Below are positions 1 through 7,175 of a DNA stretch of 20,460 bases, piece after piece. The notes beneath the pieces are model-generated. The model was not told the origin of the DNA. It did no database searches and saw only the letters and a list, made by a program, of their open reading frames with translations. The stretch is from contig JAWXVE010000038.1 of NCBI GenBank assembly GCA_044425575.1, positions 1 through 20,460 of the forward strand, written 5' to 3'. Every line of letters begins with the position of its first letter. Position 1 is the stretch's first letter. Made by a program: the position numbers and the translations under genes. The stretch comes from JAWXVE01 sp044425575 (GTDB lineage Bacteria > Bacillota > Clostridia > Lachnospirales > Lachnospiraceae).

Positions 1-28
1 GTCGAGGGTTCGAGTCCCTTCTGGGTCG
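1..28 (+). tRNA. 3' end of a tRNA (identity not determinable)
   Basis: The window opens inside a tRNA. Visible are the T-stem and loop (GAGGG, TTCGAGT, CCCTT at 4-20), the 3' acceptor strand CTGGGTC (21-27) and a G discriminator base at 28. CCA is not encoded. The anticodon lies outside the window. A 5' acceptor strand of GACCCAG is implied, which would suit a Lys-type tRNA, but that is a guess. Confidence 0.85.
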
Positions 29-64
29 TAATAGCTATCAAAATGAATATTTATTTATTCCCAA

Positions 65-137
65 GGGATCTTAGCTCAGCTGGGAGAGCATCTGCCTTAC
101 AAGCAGAGGGTCACAGGTTCGAGCCCTGTAGGTCCCA
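65..137 (+). tRNA. tRNA-Val (anticodon UAC)
   Basis: Complete cloverleaf. The acceptor strands GGGATCT (65-71) and AGGTCCC (130-136) pair with one G-U, and the discriminator is A137. The anticodon stem TCTGC/GCAGA encloses loop CTTACAA, giving anticodon TAC, which reads Val codons. The T-loop is TTCGAGC. CCA is not encoded. It sits 36 nt after the preceding tRNA and 27 nt before tRNA-Leu, so the three are probably cotranscribed. Confidence 0.97.
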
Positions 138-164
138 TCATCCATTACCAGTTATGGATAAAAC

Positions 165-251
165 GCCGGCGTGGCGGAACTGGCAGACGCACAGGACTTA
201 AAATCCTGCGGGACTTATACTCCCGTACCGGTTCGATTCCGGTCGCCGGCA
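165..251 (+). tRNA. tRNA-Leu (anticodon UAA)
   Basis: An 87-nt class II tRNA with a long variable arm. The acceptor strands GCCGGCG (165-171) and CGCCGGC (244-250) pair perfectly, with discriminator A251. The anticodon stem CAGGA/TCCTG holds loop CTTAAAA, giving anticodon TAA (Leu). The T-loop is TTCGATT. It is the last tRNA of the cluster, and the terminator hairpin begins at its discriminator base. Confidence 0.97.
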
Positions 252-290
252 TAAGAAAAGCATCATCCGAAAGGATGGTGCTTTTCTTAT
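251..290 (+). terminator. Terminator hairpin of the tRNA cluster
   Basis: Arms 251-268 and 273-290 form an 18-bp stem with a single T-G wobble, closed by a GAAA tetraloop (269-272). The outer stem is A/T-rich, so a T-rich run (TTTTCTT, 282-288) lies on the 3' side. The A-rich run on the 5' side means it could also terminate transcription from the opposite strand. It lies directly after tRNA-Leu. Confidence 0.9.
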
Positions 291-364
291 GCCACAGTAG
301 ACTAGGAATCCGTATAGTTAGGGTTATCAACCCACATAAGATTCGCGTCATCAAAAACTTTCCC

Positions 365-393
365 TATTCATAGAGCAGTTATTGTGATACAAT
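365..393 (+). promoter_or_regulatory. Candidate sigma-70 promoter, extended -10
   Basis: TACAAT at 388-393 is preceded by TGA, giving the TGn extended -10 pattern. A weak -35 (TATTCA, 365-370) lies 17 nt upstream. It is about 70 nt before the start of the 95-aa gene at 464. Confidence 0.45.
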
Positions 394-463
394 ATAGTTA
401 CGTAGTACAAGGAATAGTAACTTGAATCAGATGAGTAGCATTGCATCGGGATAGGAGGCTGAT

Positions 464-751
464 ATGAGGTGTAAAAGGGTTGGATTAGAGGCAAATGTCT
501 ATAAGTACAAGTTAAGCGAAGGTCTTGAAGATGGATTTGAATTATGGGCAGATATTTTAACAGATGGTTGGATTGTAACGGATTTTTTGATTAAAGTAAC
601 AAGAGAAGATGGAAGTATTGTGTGTCCGTACATTAAGCACCGTAGAGGTAGAACTTTTATTGGTGAGAATGATTATATAATTATAGAAGATGATGGAACG
701 AAGCATGTGTGCGGCGCAGATAAAATCTTTAAGAGATATGCAGATATCTAA
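464..751 (+). CDS. Hypothetical 95-aa protein
   Basis: I do not recognise this family. The start is supported by an AGGAGG box at 453-458, five nt before ATG 464. The product has no signal peptide, membrane segment or cysteine-rich motif. It is highly charged, with alternating hydrophobic and polar runs that suggest a small beta-rich cytoplasmic fold. A basic patch (KHRRGR, about residues 58-63) is followed by an acidic one (IIIEDDG, about 72-78). It stands alone, with a candidate promoter upstream and a hairpin terminator downstream, between the tRNA cluster and hflX. The strong ribosome binding site argues that it is a real gene. No function can be assigned. Confidence 0.7.
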   Translation: MRCKRVGLEANVYKYKLSEGLEDGFELWADILTDGWIVTDFLIKVTREDGSIVCPYIKHRRGRTFIGENDYIIIEDDGTKHVCGADKIFKRYADI

Positions 752-791
752 ACAGAGCATACATATGGTAGAATAAAGAATCACATAAGGA

Positions 792-823
792 GTCGGTATC
801 AGAAATTGGTACCGATTTCTTGT
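792..823 (+). terminator. Rho-independent terminator after the 95-aa gene
   Basis: GTCGGTATC (792-800) pairs with GGTACCGAT (808-816) through nine positions including two G-U pairs, with a 7-nt loop. TTTCTTGT follows. It separates the 95-aa gene from hflX. Confidence 0.75.
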
Positions 824-855
824 ATAGTAGAATGTTGGAGAATGTGTAAAAGTAT

Positions 856-2127
856 ATGGATGATCAAAGGGAAGATATTGCTGAAACAGTGATTCTAGTA
901 GGACTGAATTGTAATCGAGATGATGGTTTTGAAGATTCGATGATCGAGTTGAGAGAGCTTGCTAGGGCTTGTCATATGGAAGTTGTGGAACAGGTAACTC
1001 AGAATTTACCAGCTCCAATACAGTCCCATTATATTGGAAAAGGTAAAGTGCAAGAGATTAAGGAGTTATTGGAGGATTTAGAGGTAACTATGGTCTTATT
1101 CAATCATAGTTTATCACCTATGCAAATGCGCAACTTGCAGAAGGAATTAGAGATGCCTATTCTAGATCGAACTAGCTTAATCCTAGAAATATTCCATAAA
1201 CGTGCTAGAACGAGAGAAGCTAAGATTCAAGTAGAAGTAGCAAGATTGCAGTACCTATTGCCAAGACTTGTTGGACTCCATGCTTCATTAGGACGCCAAG
1301 GTGGAGGCAGTGGATTGCATAACAAGGGAACAGGAGAGAAGAAGATTGATCTTGACCGGAAGCGTATTCAAATGCGAATCTATGAGTTAGAAAAGGAACT
1401 TGAACAGGTAGAAAAGGAGCGAATGACTCAGAGGAAAAAGAGAGCCACATCTGGCATGAAACGTGTTGCCCTAGTAGGCTATACAAACGTTGGAAAATCT
1501 ACTTTAATGAATGTGATTACCAAGAGCAGTGAAAAACAAGACGGGAAAAAGGTTTATGTAGAAGATATGTTGTTTGCCACACTTGACACAACTGTCAGAA
1601 AAGTGAAAATGCCTAATAATAGGGAGTTTCTTCTATCAGATACAGTAGGGTTTGTTAGTAATCTTCCTCATAATCTAATTAAGGCATTTCATGCTACTTT
1701 AGAAGAAGTACAGGAGGCCGACTTACTGATTCACGTGGCAGATTATTCCAATGATGATGTGGAATATCAAGTGGAGGTGACAAGAGATACTTTGTCCATG
1801 CTACACGCACATGAAATACCAACGATTCTAGTATATAATAAGGCAGAAGGTAAGATGTTTCATCTACCACGTGTTCAAGAGGAACGGATTTACATGTCGG
1901 CCAAAGAAGGCATTGGTCTATGTGAGCTCATGGAAATGATTAACATGGCATTGTTTGGGGAGGAGCAAGAACATACATTTCTAATTCCCTACCCAAAGGG
2001 GCAAATGGTATCATACTTAAATGAACATGCTACTATATTGAATACTAGTTACGAGGCAGAGGGGATAGTGTTGCAAGTATTATGCAGCGAGCGTGTGGCA
2101 CACACTTGCAAGGAATACGCATTGTAA
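856..2127 (+). CDS. hflX: GTPase HflX
   Basis: A ribosome-associated GTPase of the Obg/HflX class that binds the 50S subunit and is known in several bacteria for splitting stalled or hibernating ribosomes. The 423 aa match the usual length. The N-terminal HflX domain (about 10-110) is followed by a glycine-rich linker and helical stretch (about 146-195). The G domain shows G1 GYTNVGKST (208-216), G2 around ATLDTT (241-246), G3 DTVG (262-265) and G5 SAK (348-350). The G4 motif reads NKAE (328-331) where NKxD is expected, an unusual Asp-to-Glu change at the guanine-contact position. ATG 856 is the first in-frame start after a stop. Its ribosome binding site is weak: GGAG at 837-840 is about 15 nt away. 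A possible promoter TTGGTA-16-TAGAAT lies at 806-833. Confidence 0.93.
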   Translation: MDDQREDIAETVILVGLNCNRDDGFEDSMIELRELARACHMEVVEQVTQNLPAPIQSHYIGKGKVQEIKELLEDLEVTMVLFNHSLSPMQMRNLQKELEMPILDRTSLILEIFHKRARTREAKIQVEVARLQYLLPRLVGLHASLGRQGGGSGLHNKGTGEKKIDLDRKRIQMRIYELEKELEQVEKERMTQRKKRATSGMKRVALVGYTNVGKSTLMNVITKSSEKQDGKKVYVEDMLFATLDTTVRKVKMPNNREFLLSDTVGFVSNLPHNLIKAFHATLEEVQEADLLIHVADYSNDDVEYQVEVTRDTLSMLHAHEIPTILVYNKAEGKMFHLPRVQEERIYMSAKEGIGLCELMEMINMALFGEEQEHTFLIPYPKGQMVSYLNEHATILNTSYEAEGIVLQVLCSERVAHTCKEYAL

Positions 2128-2176
2128 CATTACGCACAGATATGAATATTAAGCTAGGTAAGATGAAACAAACACG

Positions 2177-3433
2177 ATGAAAATAGGAAGAAAGGTATGG
2201 TTGAAGCGTATGACATATGAGAGGGCATATGAAAAGGCAAAAGAATTTAGACAAGAACATATTTTAACTTATTATCAGGAATTGACAGAATGTGAGCAAG
2301 TGCAATTGTGTAAGCAAATCGAGGAATTGGATTTTTCATTAATTCCGTTAGCGCTGGAACAGAAGGAGTCAGGTAAAGGAGAAATTAGCCCACTACGAGC
2401 CATGGAATTAGAAGAAATAGATGAGAAGAGAGAACTTTATTATGGAATAGGAATCGAAGCAATTCAGGCAGGAAAAATAGCAGCTCTTATGTTGGCCGGT
2501 GGTATGGGTACTAGATTGGGGTCCGTGCAACCAAAAGGCATGTATAACATAGGAATTAAGAAGCATCGATTTATATTTGAATGCCAAATTAGTAATTTAT
2601 TAGAAGTGGTACAAGAAGCAGGTGTGTTTATACCTTTGTATATTATGACCAGCCATACCAATCATAAGGAGACGGTAGCTTTTTTTCAAGAGCATGATTA
2701 TTTTGGATATGAGAAAGAATCGGTCATATTTTTCGTTCAAGAGATGGCACCTACAACTGATTTGCAAGGAAAGGTATTGTTAGAGGCGAAAGGTATTATT
2801 GCTTCATCACCTAATGGAAATGGTGGATGGTTTGCATCCATGGACCATTGTAATTTGCTAGAAGATCTTTATGAGAAAGGCATTGAATGGATTAATGTAT
2901 TTGCAGTAGATAATGTATTACAACATATTGCTGACCCATATTTTATTGGAGCAACGCTTCATGCCAATAGTACAGTAGGTGCTAAGGTAGTTCGTAAAGC
3001 CTCCCGTGACGAAGCAGTAGGGGTCATATGTTTAGAAGATGGAAAGCCTTCTATTGTGGAATATTATGAATTAACAGATGAATTGATGGATGCAGTAGAC
3101 GAGCAAGGCAACCCATTATATAACTTTGGAGTGATATTGAATTATTTATTTCAAGTGGATGAACTAAAGAATATGTTATCTATGCAGATGCCGCTTCATG
3201 TAGTGAAGAAAAAAATTCCGTACATGAATGAAGTAGGTGAGTACATACAACCAGTGGAGGAGAACGGGTGTAAATATGAAACCTTAGCCCTTGATATGAT
3301 TCACTTAGCTCATAGTTGCCTACCATTTGAAGTGGAACGGAACAAGGAATTTGCACCGATTAAAAATAAAGAAGGTAAGGATTCTATTGTAACGGCACGT
3401 ATATTGTTGCAAGAAAATGGAATTGAACTATAA
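2177..3433 (+). CDS. UDPGP-family nucleotidyltransferase (UDP-sugar or UDP-GlcNAc pyrophosphorylase)
   Basis: This family transfers UMP from UTP to a sugar 1-phosphate, making UDP-sugars for cell envelope or glycan synthesis in the cytoplasm. The signature is LAGGMGTRLG followed closely by PKGMYNIGI (about residues 95-117), the nucleotide-binding loop of the eukaryotic-type UDPGP/UAP1 superfamily rather than the GalU family. Further family-like stretches are GNGGWFASM (about 214-222) and VFAVDNVL (about 242-249). Whether glucose, GlcNAc or another sugar is the substrate cannot be told. The start is uncertain: ATG 2177 has little Shine-Dalgarno support, while in-frame TTG 2201 (after GGAAGAAAGG) or ATG 2210 would begin just before the conserved helix. 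It lies 49 nt after hflX and is followed at once by the DUF4250 gene. Confidence 0.87.
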   Translation: MKIGRKVWLKRMTYERAYEKAKEFRQEHILTYYQELTECEQVQLCKQIEELDFSLIPLALEQKESGKGEISPLRAMELEEIDEKRELYYGIGIEAIQAGKIAALMLAGGMGTRLGSVQPKGMYNIGIKKHRFIFECQISNLLEVVQEAGVFIPLYIMTSHTNHKETVAFFQEHDYFGYEKESVIFFVQEMAPTTDLQGKVLLEAKGIIASSPNGNGGWFASMDHCNLLEDLYEKGIEWINVFAVDNVLQHIADPYFIGATLHANSTVGAKVVRKASRDEAVGVICLEDGKPSIVEYYELTDELMDAVDEQGNPLYNFGVILNYLFQVDELKNMLSMQMPLHVVKKKIPYMNEVGEYIQPVEENGCKYETLALDMIHLAHSCLPFEVERNKEFAPIKNKEGKDSIVTARILLQENGIEL

Positions 3434-3443
3434 GGAGACGTAT

Positions 3444-3617
3444 ATGATTCCAAAAGACCCTGTCATGTTATTAAGTTATCTGAATGTAAAATTACGAGAT
3501 GAATACGATTCGCTTGGGCAATTATGTGAAGATTTGCAGATAGAAGAACAAGAGATAGTGAAGGCTATGTGCCAAATTGATTATTCTTATGACCAAGAGC
3601 ACAATCAATTTAAGTGA
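3444..3617 (+). CDS. DUF4250 domain protein, 57 aa
   Basis: A short clostridial protein of unknown function. The N-terminus MIPKDPVMLLSYLN and the closing pattern IDYSYDQEHNQF match the DUF4250 family as I remember it. The reading frame is open back to ATG 3417 inside the previous gene. However, AAGGAG at 3432-3437, overlapping the upstream stop codon, sits 6 nt before ATG 3444, so that start is chosen. The order of hydrophobic and acidic residues suggests a small helix-turn-helix-like helical protein, which is inference only. It is cotranscribed with the pyrophosphorylase, with a 10-nt gap. Confidence 0.85.
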   Translation: MIPKDPVMLLSYLNVKLRDEYDSLGQLCEDLQIEEQEIVKAMCQIDYSYDQEHNQFK

Positions 3618-3679
3618 GTCATTGATTTTCTCATAGGAACTCGCATATATTGTAAGAAAAAGCTTGCGAGGAATTCTGT

Positions 3680-4348
3680 TTGAAAAGAATAAAAGAATAT
3701 GTACTCATTGCATTCTATTTAGATGTTTTTCTACTTTGTATGTTAGGCACAAGAATCGAAGTGATTCAAACGTGGAATATGGAAGTAGAAGAGGCTAAGG
3801 AAGTTGCTATTACTTTTGATGATGGGCCACATGCAAGTTATACGTCATTTCTATTAGAAGAACTTGCAAAAAGAGATGTAGTGGTCACCTTTTTTGTAAC
3901 GGGAGAGCATGCTGCAGAGGCAAAAGACTTAATTGCAAAAATGACAGAGGATAGTCATCTTATTGGCAATCATACCTATAGCCATATGCAATTAACGGAT
4001 AGTAATCTGGAGGAATTTAAACAAGAATTACTTGCAACGAGCCAAGTGATTTATGAAATCACTGGAACGACTACACAATATGTACGCCCACCTTATGGAG
4101 TATGGGATGAGTCTATAGAAGAAGAGCTTGATATGATTCCAGTATTTTGGACAATAGACCCCCTTGATTGGTGCAGTGATGACCCAGTAGCAATTGCTCA
4201 AACAGTGTTAAAAGAAGTGGAAGATGGTGATATTATTCTATTACACGATTCTTTTGAAAGTAGTGTAGAAGCAGCACTTATTATTATAGATGAGTTGTTA
4301 GCAAGGGGATACAACCTTGTAACTGTTGAGGATATTATAATGGAGTAG
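3680..4348 (+). CDS. Polysaccharide deacetylase (NodB homology), membrane-anchored
   Basis: A carbohydrate esterase family 4 enzyme that removes N-acetyl groups from cell-surface glycans, typically peptidoglycan, using a metal ion. All five NodB motifs are present: TFDDG (45-49) with the catalytic base and metal Asp, HTYSH (98-102) with the metal histidines, RPPYG (136-140), DPLDW (160-164) and LLHD (187-190). A hydrophobic segment at about 7-24 looks like an uncleaved N-terminal anchor placing the domain outside the cell. At 222 aa it is close to a bare catalytic domain. The start is TTG 3680, seven nt after GAGGA (3668-3672). A small inverted repeat (CTCGCA 3640-3645, TGCGAG 3665-3670) overlaps that ribosome binding site. 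rarA starts 8 nt downstream. Confidence 0.92.
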   Translation: MKRIKEYVLIAFYLDVFLLCMLGTRIEVIQTWNMEVEEAKEVAITFDDGPHASYTSFLLEELAKRDVVVTFFVTGEHAAEAKDLIAKMTEDSHLIGNHTYSHMQLTDSNLEEFKQELLATSQVIYEITGTTTQYVRPPYGVWDESIEEELDMIPVFWTIDPLDWCSDDPVAIAQTVLKEVEDGDIILLHDSFESSVEAALIIIDELLARGYNLVTVEDIIME

Positions 4349-4356
4349 GAGTATAA

Positions 4357-5679
4357 ATGGATTTATTTACATATATGAGAGAAAATACCAGGGAGAAAGA
4401 ATCACCACTTGCAGCTAGAATGCGCCCAACTACTTTAGAGGAAGTGGTGGGACAGCAACATATTATTGGAAAAGGGAAATTATTATATCGTGCTATCCAG
4501 GCAGATAAAATTACATCTATTATCTTCTATGGACCACCTGGAACTGGTAAGACTACATTGGCAAAAGTAATTGCAAATACTACAAGCGCATCTTTTTGCC
4601 AAATTAATGCTACCGTAGCAGGAAAAAAAGATATGGAACAAGTAGTAAAGGAAGCCAAAGACACCCTTGGTATGTATCAACGGAAAACAATTTTATTTAT
4701 TGATGAAATTCATCGATTTAATAAAGCACAACAAGATTATTTACTACCTTTTGTAGAAGATGGCACACTTATTCTGATTGGAGCAACTACTGAAAATCCT
4801 TATTTTGAAGTCAATACAGCATTGCTTTCACGTTCTAGTATCTTCGAACTAAAGCCATTGGAGGTAGAAGATTTAGAAGAATTAATACGAAGAGCAGTAT
4901 ATGATGAGAAGAAGGGACTTGGCATGTATGGAGCAACTATTGCAGATGATGCCATTACATTCTTGGCCAACGCTTGTGGCGGTGATGCAAGATATGTGCT
5001 CAATGCTGTGGAACTTGCAGTGTTAACGTCAGAACGTCCTATAGAAGGCAAGCTTCACATTACGATAGAAATTGCCAGCGAGTGTATTCAGAAAAAGATT
5101 ATACGATATGATAAGAATGGAGATAACCATTACGACACCATATCTGCTTTTATTAAAAGTATGCGGGGGTCAGACCCAGATGCGGCACTTTACTATCTTG
5201 CTAAAATGTTAACGGCTGGAGAAAGTGTAGCTTTTATTGCCAGACGTATCATCATATGTGCATCAGAAGATGTGGGTAATGCAGACCCAACGGCACTCAT
5301 TCTTGCTACGAATGCCTCTTTAGCAGTAGAACGTATTGGAATGCCAGAGGCACAAATCATCTTAGCACAGGCAGTGACTTATATTGCCACTGCCCCAAAG
5401 AGCAATGCAGCACTTGGAATATTTGAGGCTATGAAAGAAGTGCAAGTCTCTGGTAACTTACCAATTCCATCTCATTTACAAGATGCTCACTATAAGGGGG
5501 CTTCTAAGTTAGGACATGGAGTGGGTTATGAGTATCCTCATGACTATAATAATCACTATGTTACACAGCAATACATGCCATATGAATTGAGTGGTAGAGA
5601 GTTCTATCATCCAAGTGGCATGGGATACGAGCAGAAGATTAAAGAACATATGAAAACATTGCGGAGCAAAGATTCTTAG
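4357..5679 (+). CDS. rarA: Replication-associated recombination protein A (RarA/MgsA)
   Basis: A clamp-loader-like AAA+ ATPase that acts at stalled or damaged replication forks, usually with SSB. Its 440 aa are typical. Visible are the N-terminal RPTTLEEVVGQQH (23-35), Walker A GPPGTGKT (59-66), Walker B LFIDE with HRF (113-121), sensor 1 GATTENP (142-148) and the arginine-finger SRS (158-160). The C-terminal tetramerisation part includes the conserved IKSMRGSDPDAALYYLAKML stretch and the RRIIICASEDVGNADP stretch. AGGAG at 4348-4352 lies just before ATG 4357 and overlaps the deacetylase stop codon, so the two are translationally close. The last 4 bp overlap the end of the opposing DUF4364 gene. 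Confidence 0.96.
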   Translation: MDLFTYMRENTREKESPLAARMRPTTLEEVVGQQHIIGKGKLLYRAIQADKITSIIFYGPPGTGKTTLAKVIANTTSASFCQINATVAGKKDMEQVVKEAKDTLGMYQRKTILFIDEIHRFNKAQQDYLLPFVEDGTLILIGATTENPYFEVNTALLSRSSIFELKPLEVEDLEELIRRAVYDEKKGLGMYGATIADDAITFLANACGGDARYVLNAVELAVLTSERPIEGKLHITIEIASECIQKKIIRYDKNGDNHYDTISAFIKSMRGSDPDAALYYLAKMLTAGESVAFIARRIIICASEDVGNADPTALILATNASLAVERIGMPEAQIILAQAVTYIATAPKSNAALGIFEAMKEVQVSGNLPIPSHLQDAHYKGASKLGHGVGYEYPHDYNNHYVTQQYMPYELSGREFYHPSGMGYEQKIKEHMKTLRSKDS

Positions 5680-6194
5680 AATAATTGCTCCGTTAAGTAT
5701 TTGTAGATTTGTTCATTCTTTTTATTCCAATTCTCACAAATAGAAGCCGCCATTTCTTCTAAAGGAACGGATAGCTTCATATCTACAATAATAGTATCTC
5801 GCTCTTTTGCCAATAAATGTGCTTCATACTCTCCAGAAGTAGAGGATTTATAGTAATTGGCTAGAATGGATACTTCGTTACGCAGCTGAAATTCATTTTC
5901 TAGTAGGTAAATATCAATATCATTCCGAATAGCAGTGCTAAGGCGATTTTTAAAGAAGGAGAGCGTGGAAATACCATCTTCGCTAATGGTAAGATAAGTG
6001 CGATTTCCAATGGTCTCACTTACGAGTAAGTCAGCATCTTCTAATTCACCAATAGTATTTTGTAAAGTAATAAAGTCGGTATACTCTTGTTCTAATATGA
6101 AATTGCTAATCTGCGATTTCGTCATAGAAAAAGATACTTTTTCAAGCATATATAATATAATTAATTTATAAAGAGTGTGTGATTCTTGATGCAT
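5676..6194 (-). CDS. DUF4364 family protein (winged-helix-like)
   Basis: A 172-aa clostridial protein of unknown function. The N-terminal part (LYKLIILYML, then MTKSQISNFIL, then LQNTIGELEDADLL) fits the DUF4364 family and has the pattern of a winged helix-turn-helix, so a transcriptional role is plausible but unproven. The remainder is a mixed alpha/beta domain of alternating charged and hydrophobic residues. ATG (complement of 6192-6194) is preceded by AAAGG about 12 nt upstream. It is the last gene of a minus-strand operon, 21 nt after the radical SAM gene. It converges on rarA with a 4-bp overlap and no visible terminator between them. Confidence 0.85.
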   Translation of the reverse strand: MHQESHTLYKLIILYMLEKVSFSMTKSQISNFILEQEYTDFITLQNTIGELEDADLLVSETIGNRTYLTISEDGISTLSFFKNRLSTAIRNDIDIYLLENEFQLRNEVSILANYYKSSTSGEYEAHLLAKERDTIIVDMKLSVPLEEMAASICENWNKKNEQIYKYLTEQLF

Positions 6195-6215
6195 AACAAT
6201 AAACTACCTTTCTTC

Positions 6216-7154
6216 TCATAAGGTTCTTCCTTGATAGCGTTGTTCGCGTTTCATTGTGTTATGAATTGCATTTAAAATATTTCGCTTGCCAAGACTCCAT
6301 AGTGGAGCAATTAATAGATCCTTTGGGCCATCACCAGTAATGCGATGAATTACAATGTCTGGGGAAAGCTGCTCTATACAAGTAATGACTAGTGAGGCGT
6401 ATTCTTCCAAGGACATACAGGTAAAGTCTCCATGTTCATATGCTAGAGCAAGGTCTGTATCTCGCAGGACGTGTAGAAGTTGAAGCTTGATTCCCATAAT
6501 AGGGAATTGATTTAAGTAGTTCATAGTAGCTAGAATATCTTCAGTTGTTTCACAAGGAAGGCCTAGAATCGTATGTACCACAATGGGAATCTGTATTTGT
6601 GTTAAGTGTGAAACTGCTTCTTCAAAGACTGGTAAGGAATAGCCACGTCTAATGTAAGTAGCAGTTCTCTCGTGTATGGTCTGAAGTCCAAGCTCTACCC
6701 AAATCATTTGGTGTGGAAATTCTTCTCGTAGGCTTTCTAGCAAACCTAATACCTCTGGACCTAGACAATCGGGGCGAGTAGCAATGGAAATCCCAACTAC
6801 TAGTGGATGAGACAGAGCTTGAGTATATAGGAAGCGTAGCCGTTCCACAGATGCATAGGTATTCGTATAGGATTGAAAGTATGCAATGTAACGATTACCA
6901 ATCTGCTTGCGTGTATAGGAAGCAATTCCTTGCTCAATTTGTGCTTGTATATTAGGTTGATACTGAGAGGCATATTCTCCGCTACCACCTGAACTACAGA
7001 AGATACAACCTCGTGTATCTAAGGTTCCATCACGATTAGGACAAGTCATATTCACATCTAGAGCGATTTTGTAGATTTTCTCGCCAAAGCGTTGCTTTAA
7101 GTAGTAGTCAAGGGAATAATAGGGCTTCTGCCCCCACATTGGGGTAGTTGTCAT
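6216..7154 (-). CDS. Radical SAM protein, YhcC/TIGR01212 family
   Basis: A radical S-adenosylmethionine enzyme of the YhcC type, whose substrate is not established. At 312 aa it has the usual length. The cluster-binding cysteines are C38, C50 and C53 in the family pattern CPNRDGTLDTRGCIFC, rather than plain CxxxCxxC. SGGSGEYAS follows, then the radical SAM barrel with WVELGLQTIHERT and a GLPCETTEDIL stretch. The C-terminal region has LQLLHVLRDTDLA and IHRITGDGP, both typical of this subfamily. It is cotranscribed with the malic enzyme upstream (21-nt gap) and DUF4364 downstream (21-nt gap). The ribosome binding site (GAGAAAG) is weak. Confidence 0.9.
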   Translation of the reverse strand: MTTTPMWGQKPYYSLDYYLKQRFGEKIYKIALDVNMTCPNRDGTLDTRGCIFCSSGGSGEYASQYQPNIQAQIEQGIASYTRKQIGNRYIAYFQSYTNTYASVERLRFLYTQALSHPLVVGISIATRPDCLGPEVLGLLESLREEFPHQMIWVELGLQTIHERTATYIRRGYSLPVFEEAVSHLTQIQIPIVVHTILGLPCETTEDILATMNYLNQFPIMGIKLQLLHVLRDTDLALAYEHGDFTCMSLEEYASLVITCIEQLSPDIVIHRITGDGPKDLLIAPLWSLGKRNILNAIHNTMKREQRYQGRTL

Positions 7155-7175
7155 AGTGATCTGCTTTCTCGCTGT

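Noticed and set aside
145..354. 69-aa open frame on the minus strand
   Set aside because: It is antisense to tRNA-Leu and the terminator. Such frames, with the MPATGIEPVREYKSRR-type sequence, are a well-known false call opposite tRNA genes.
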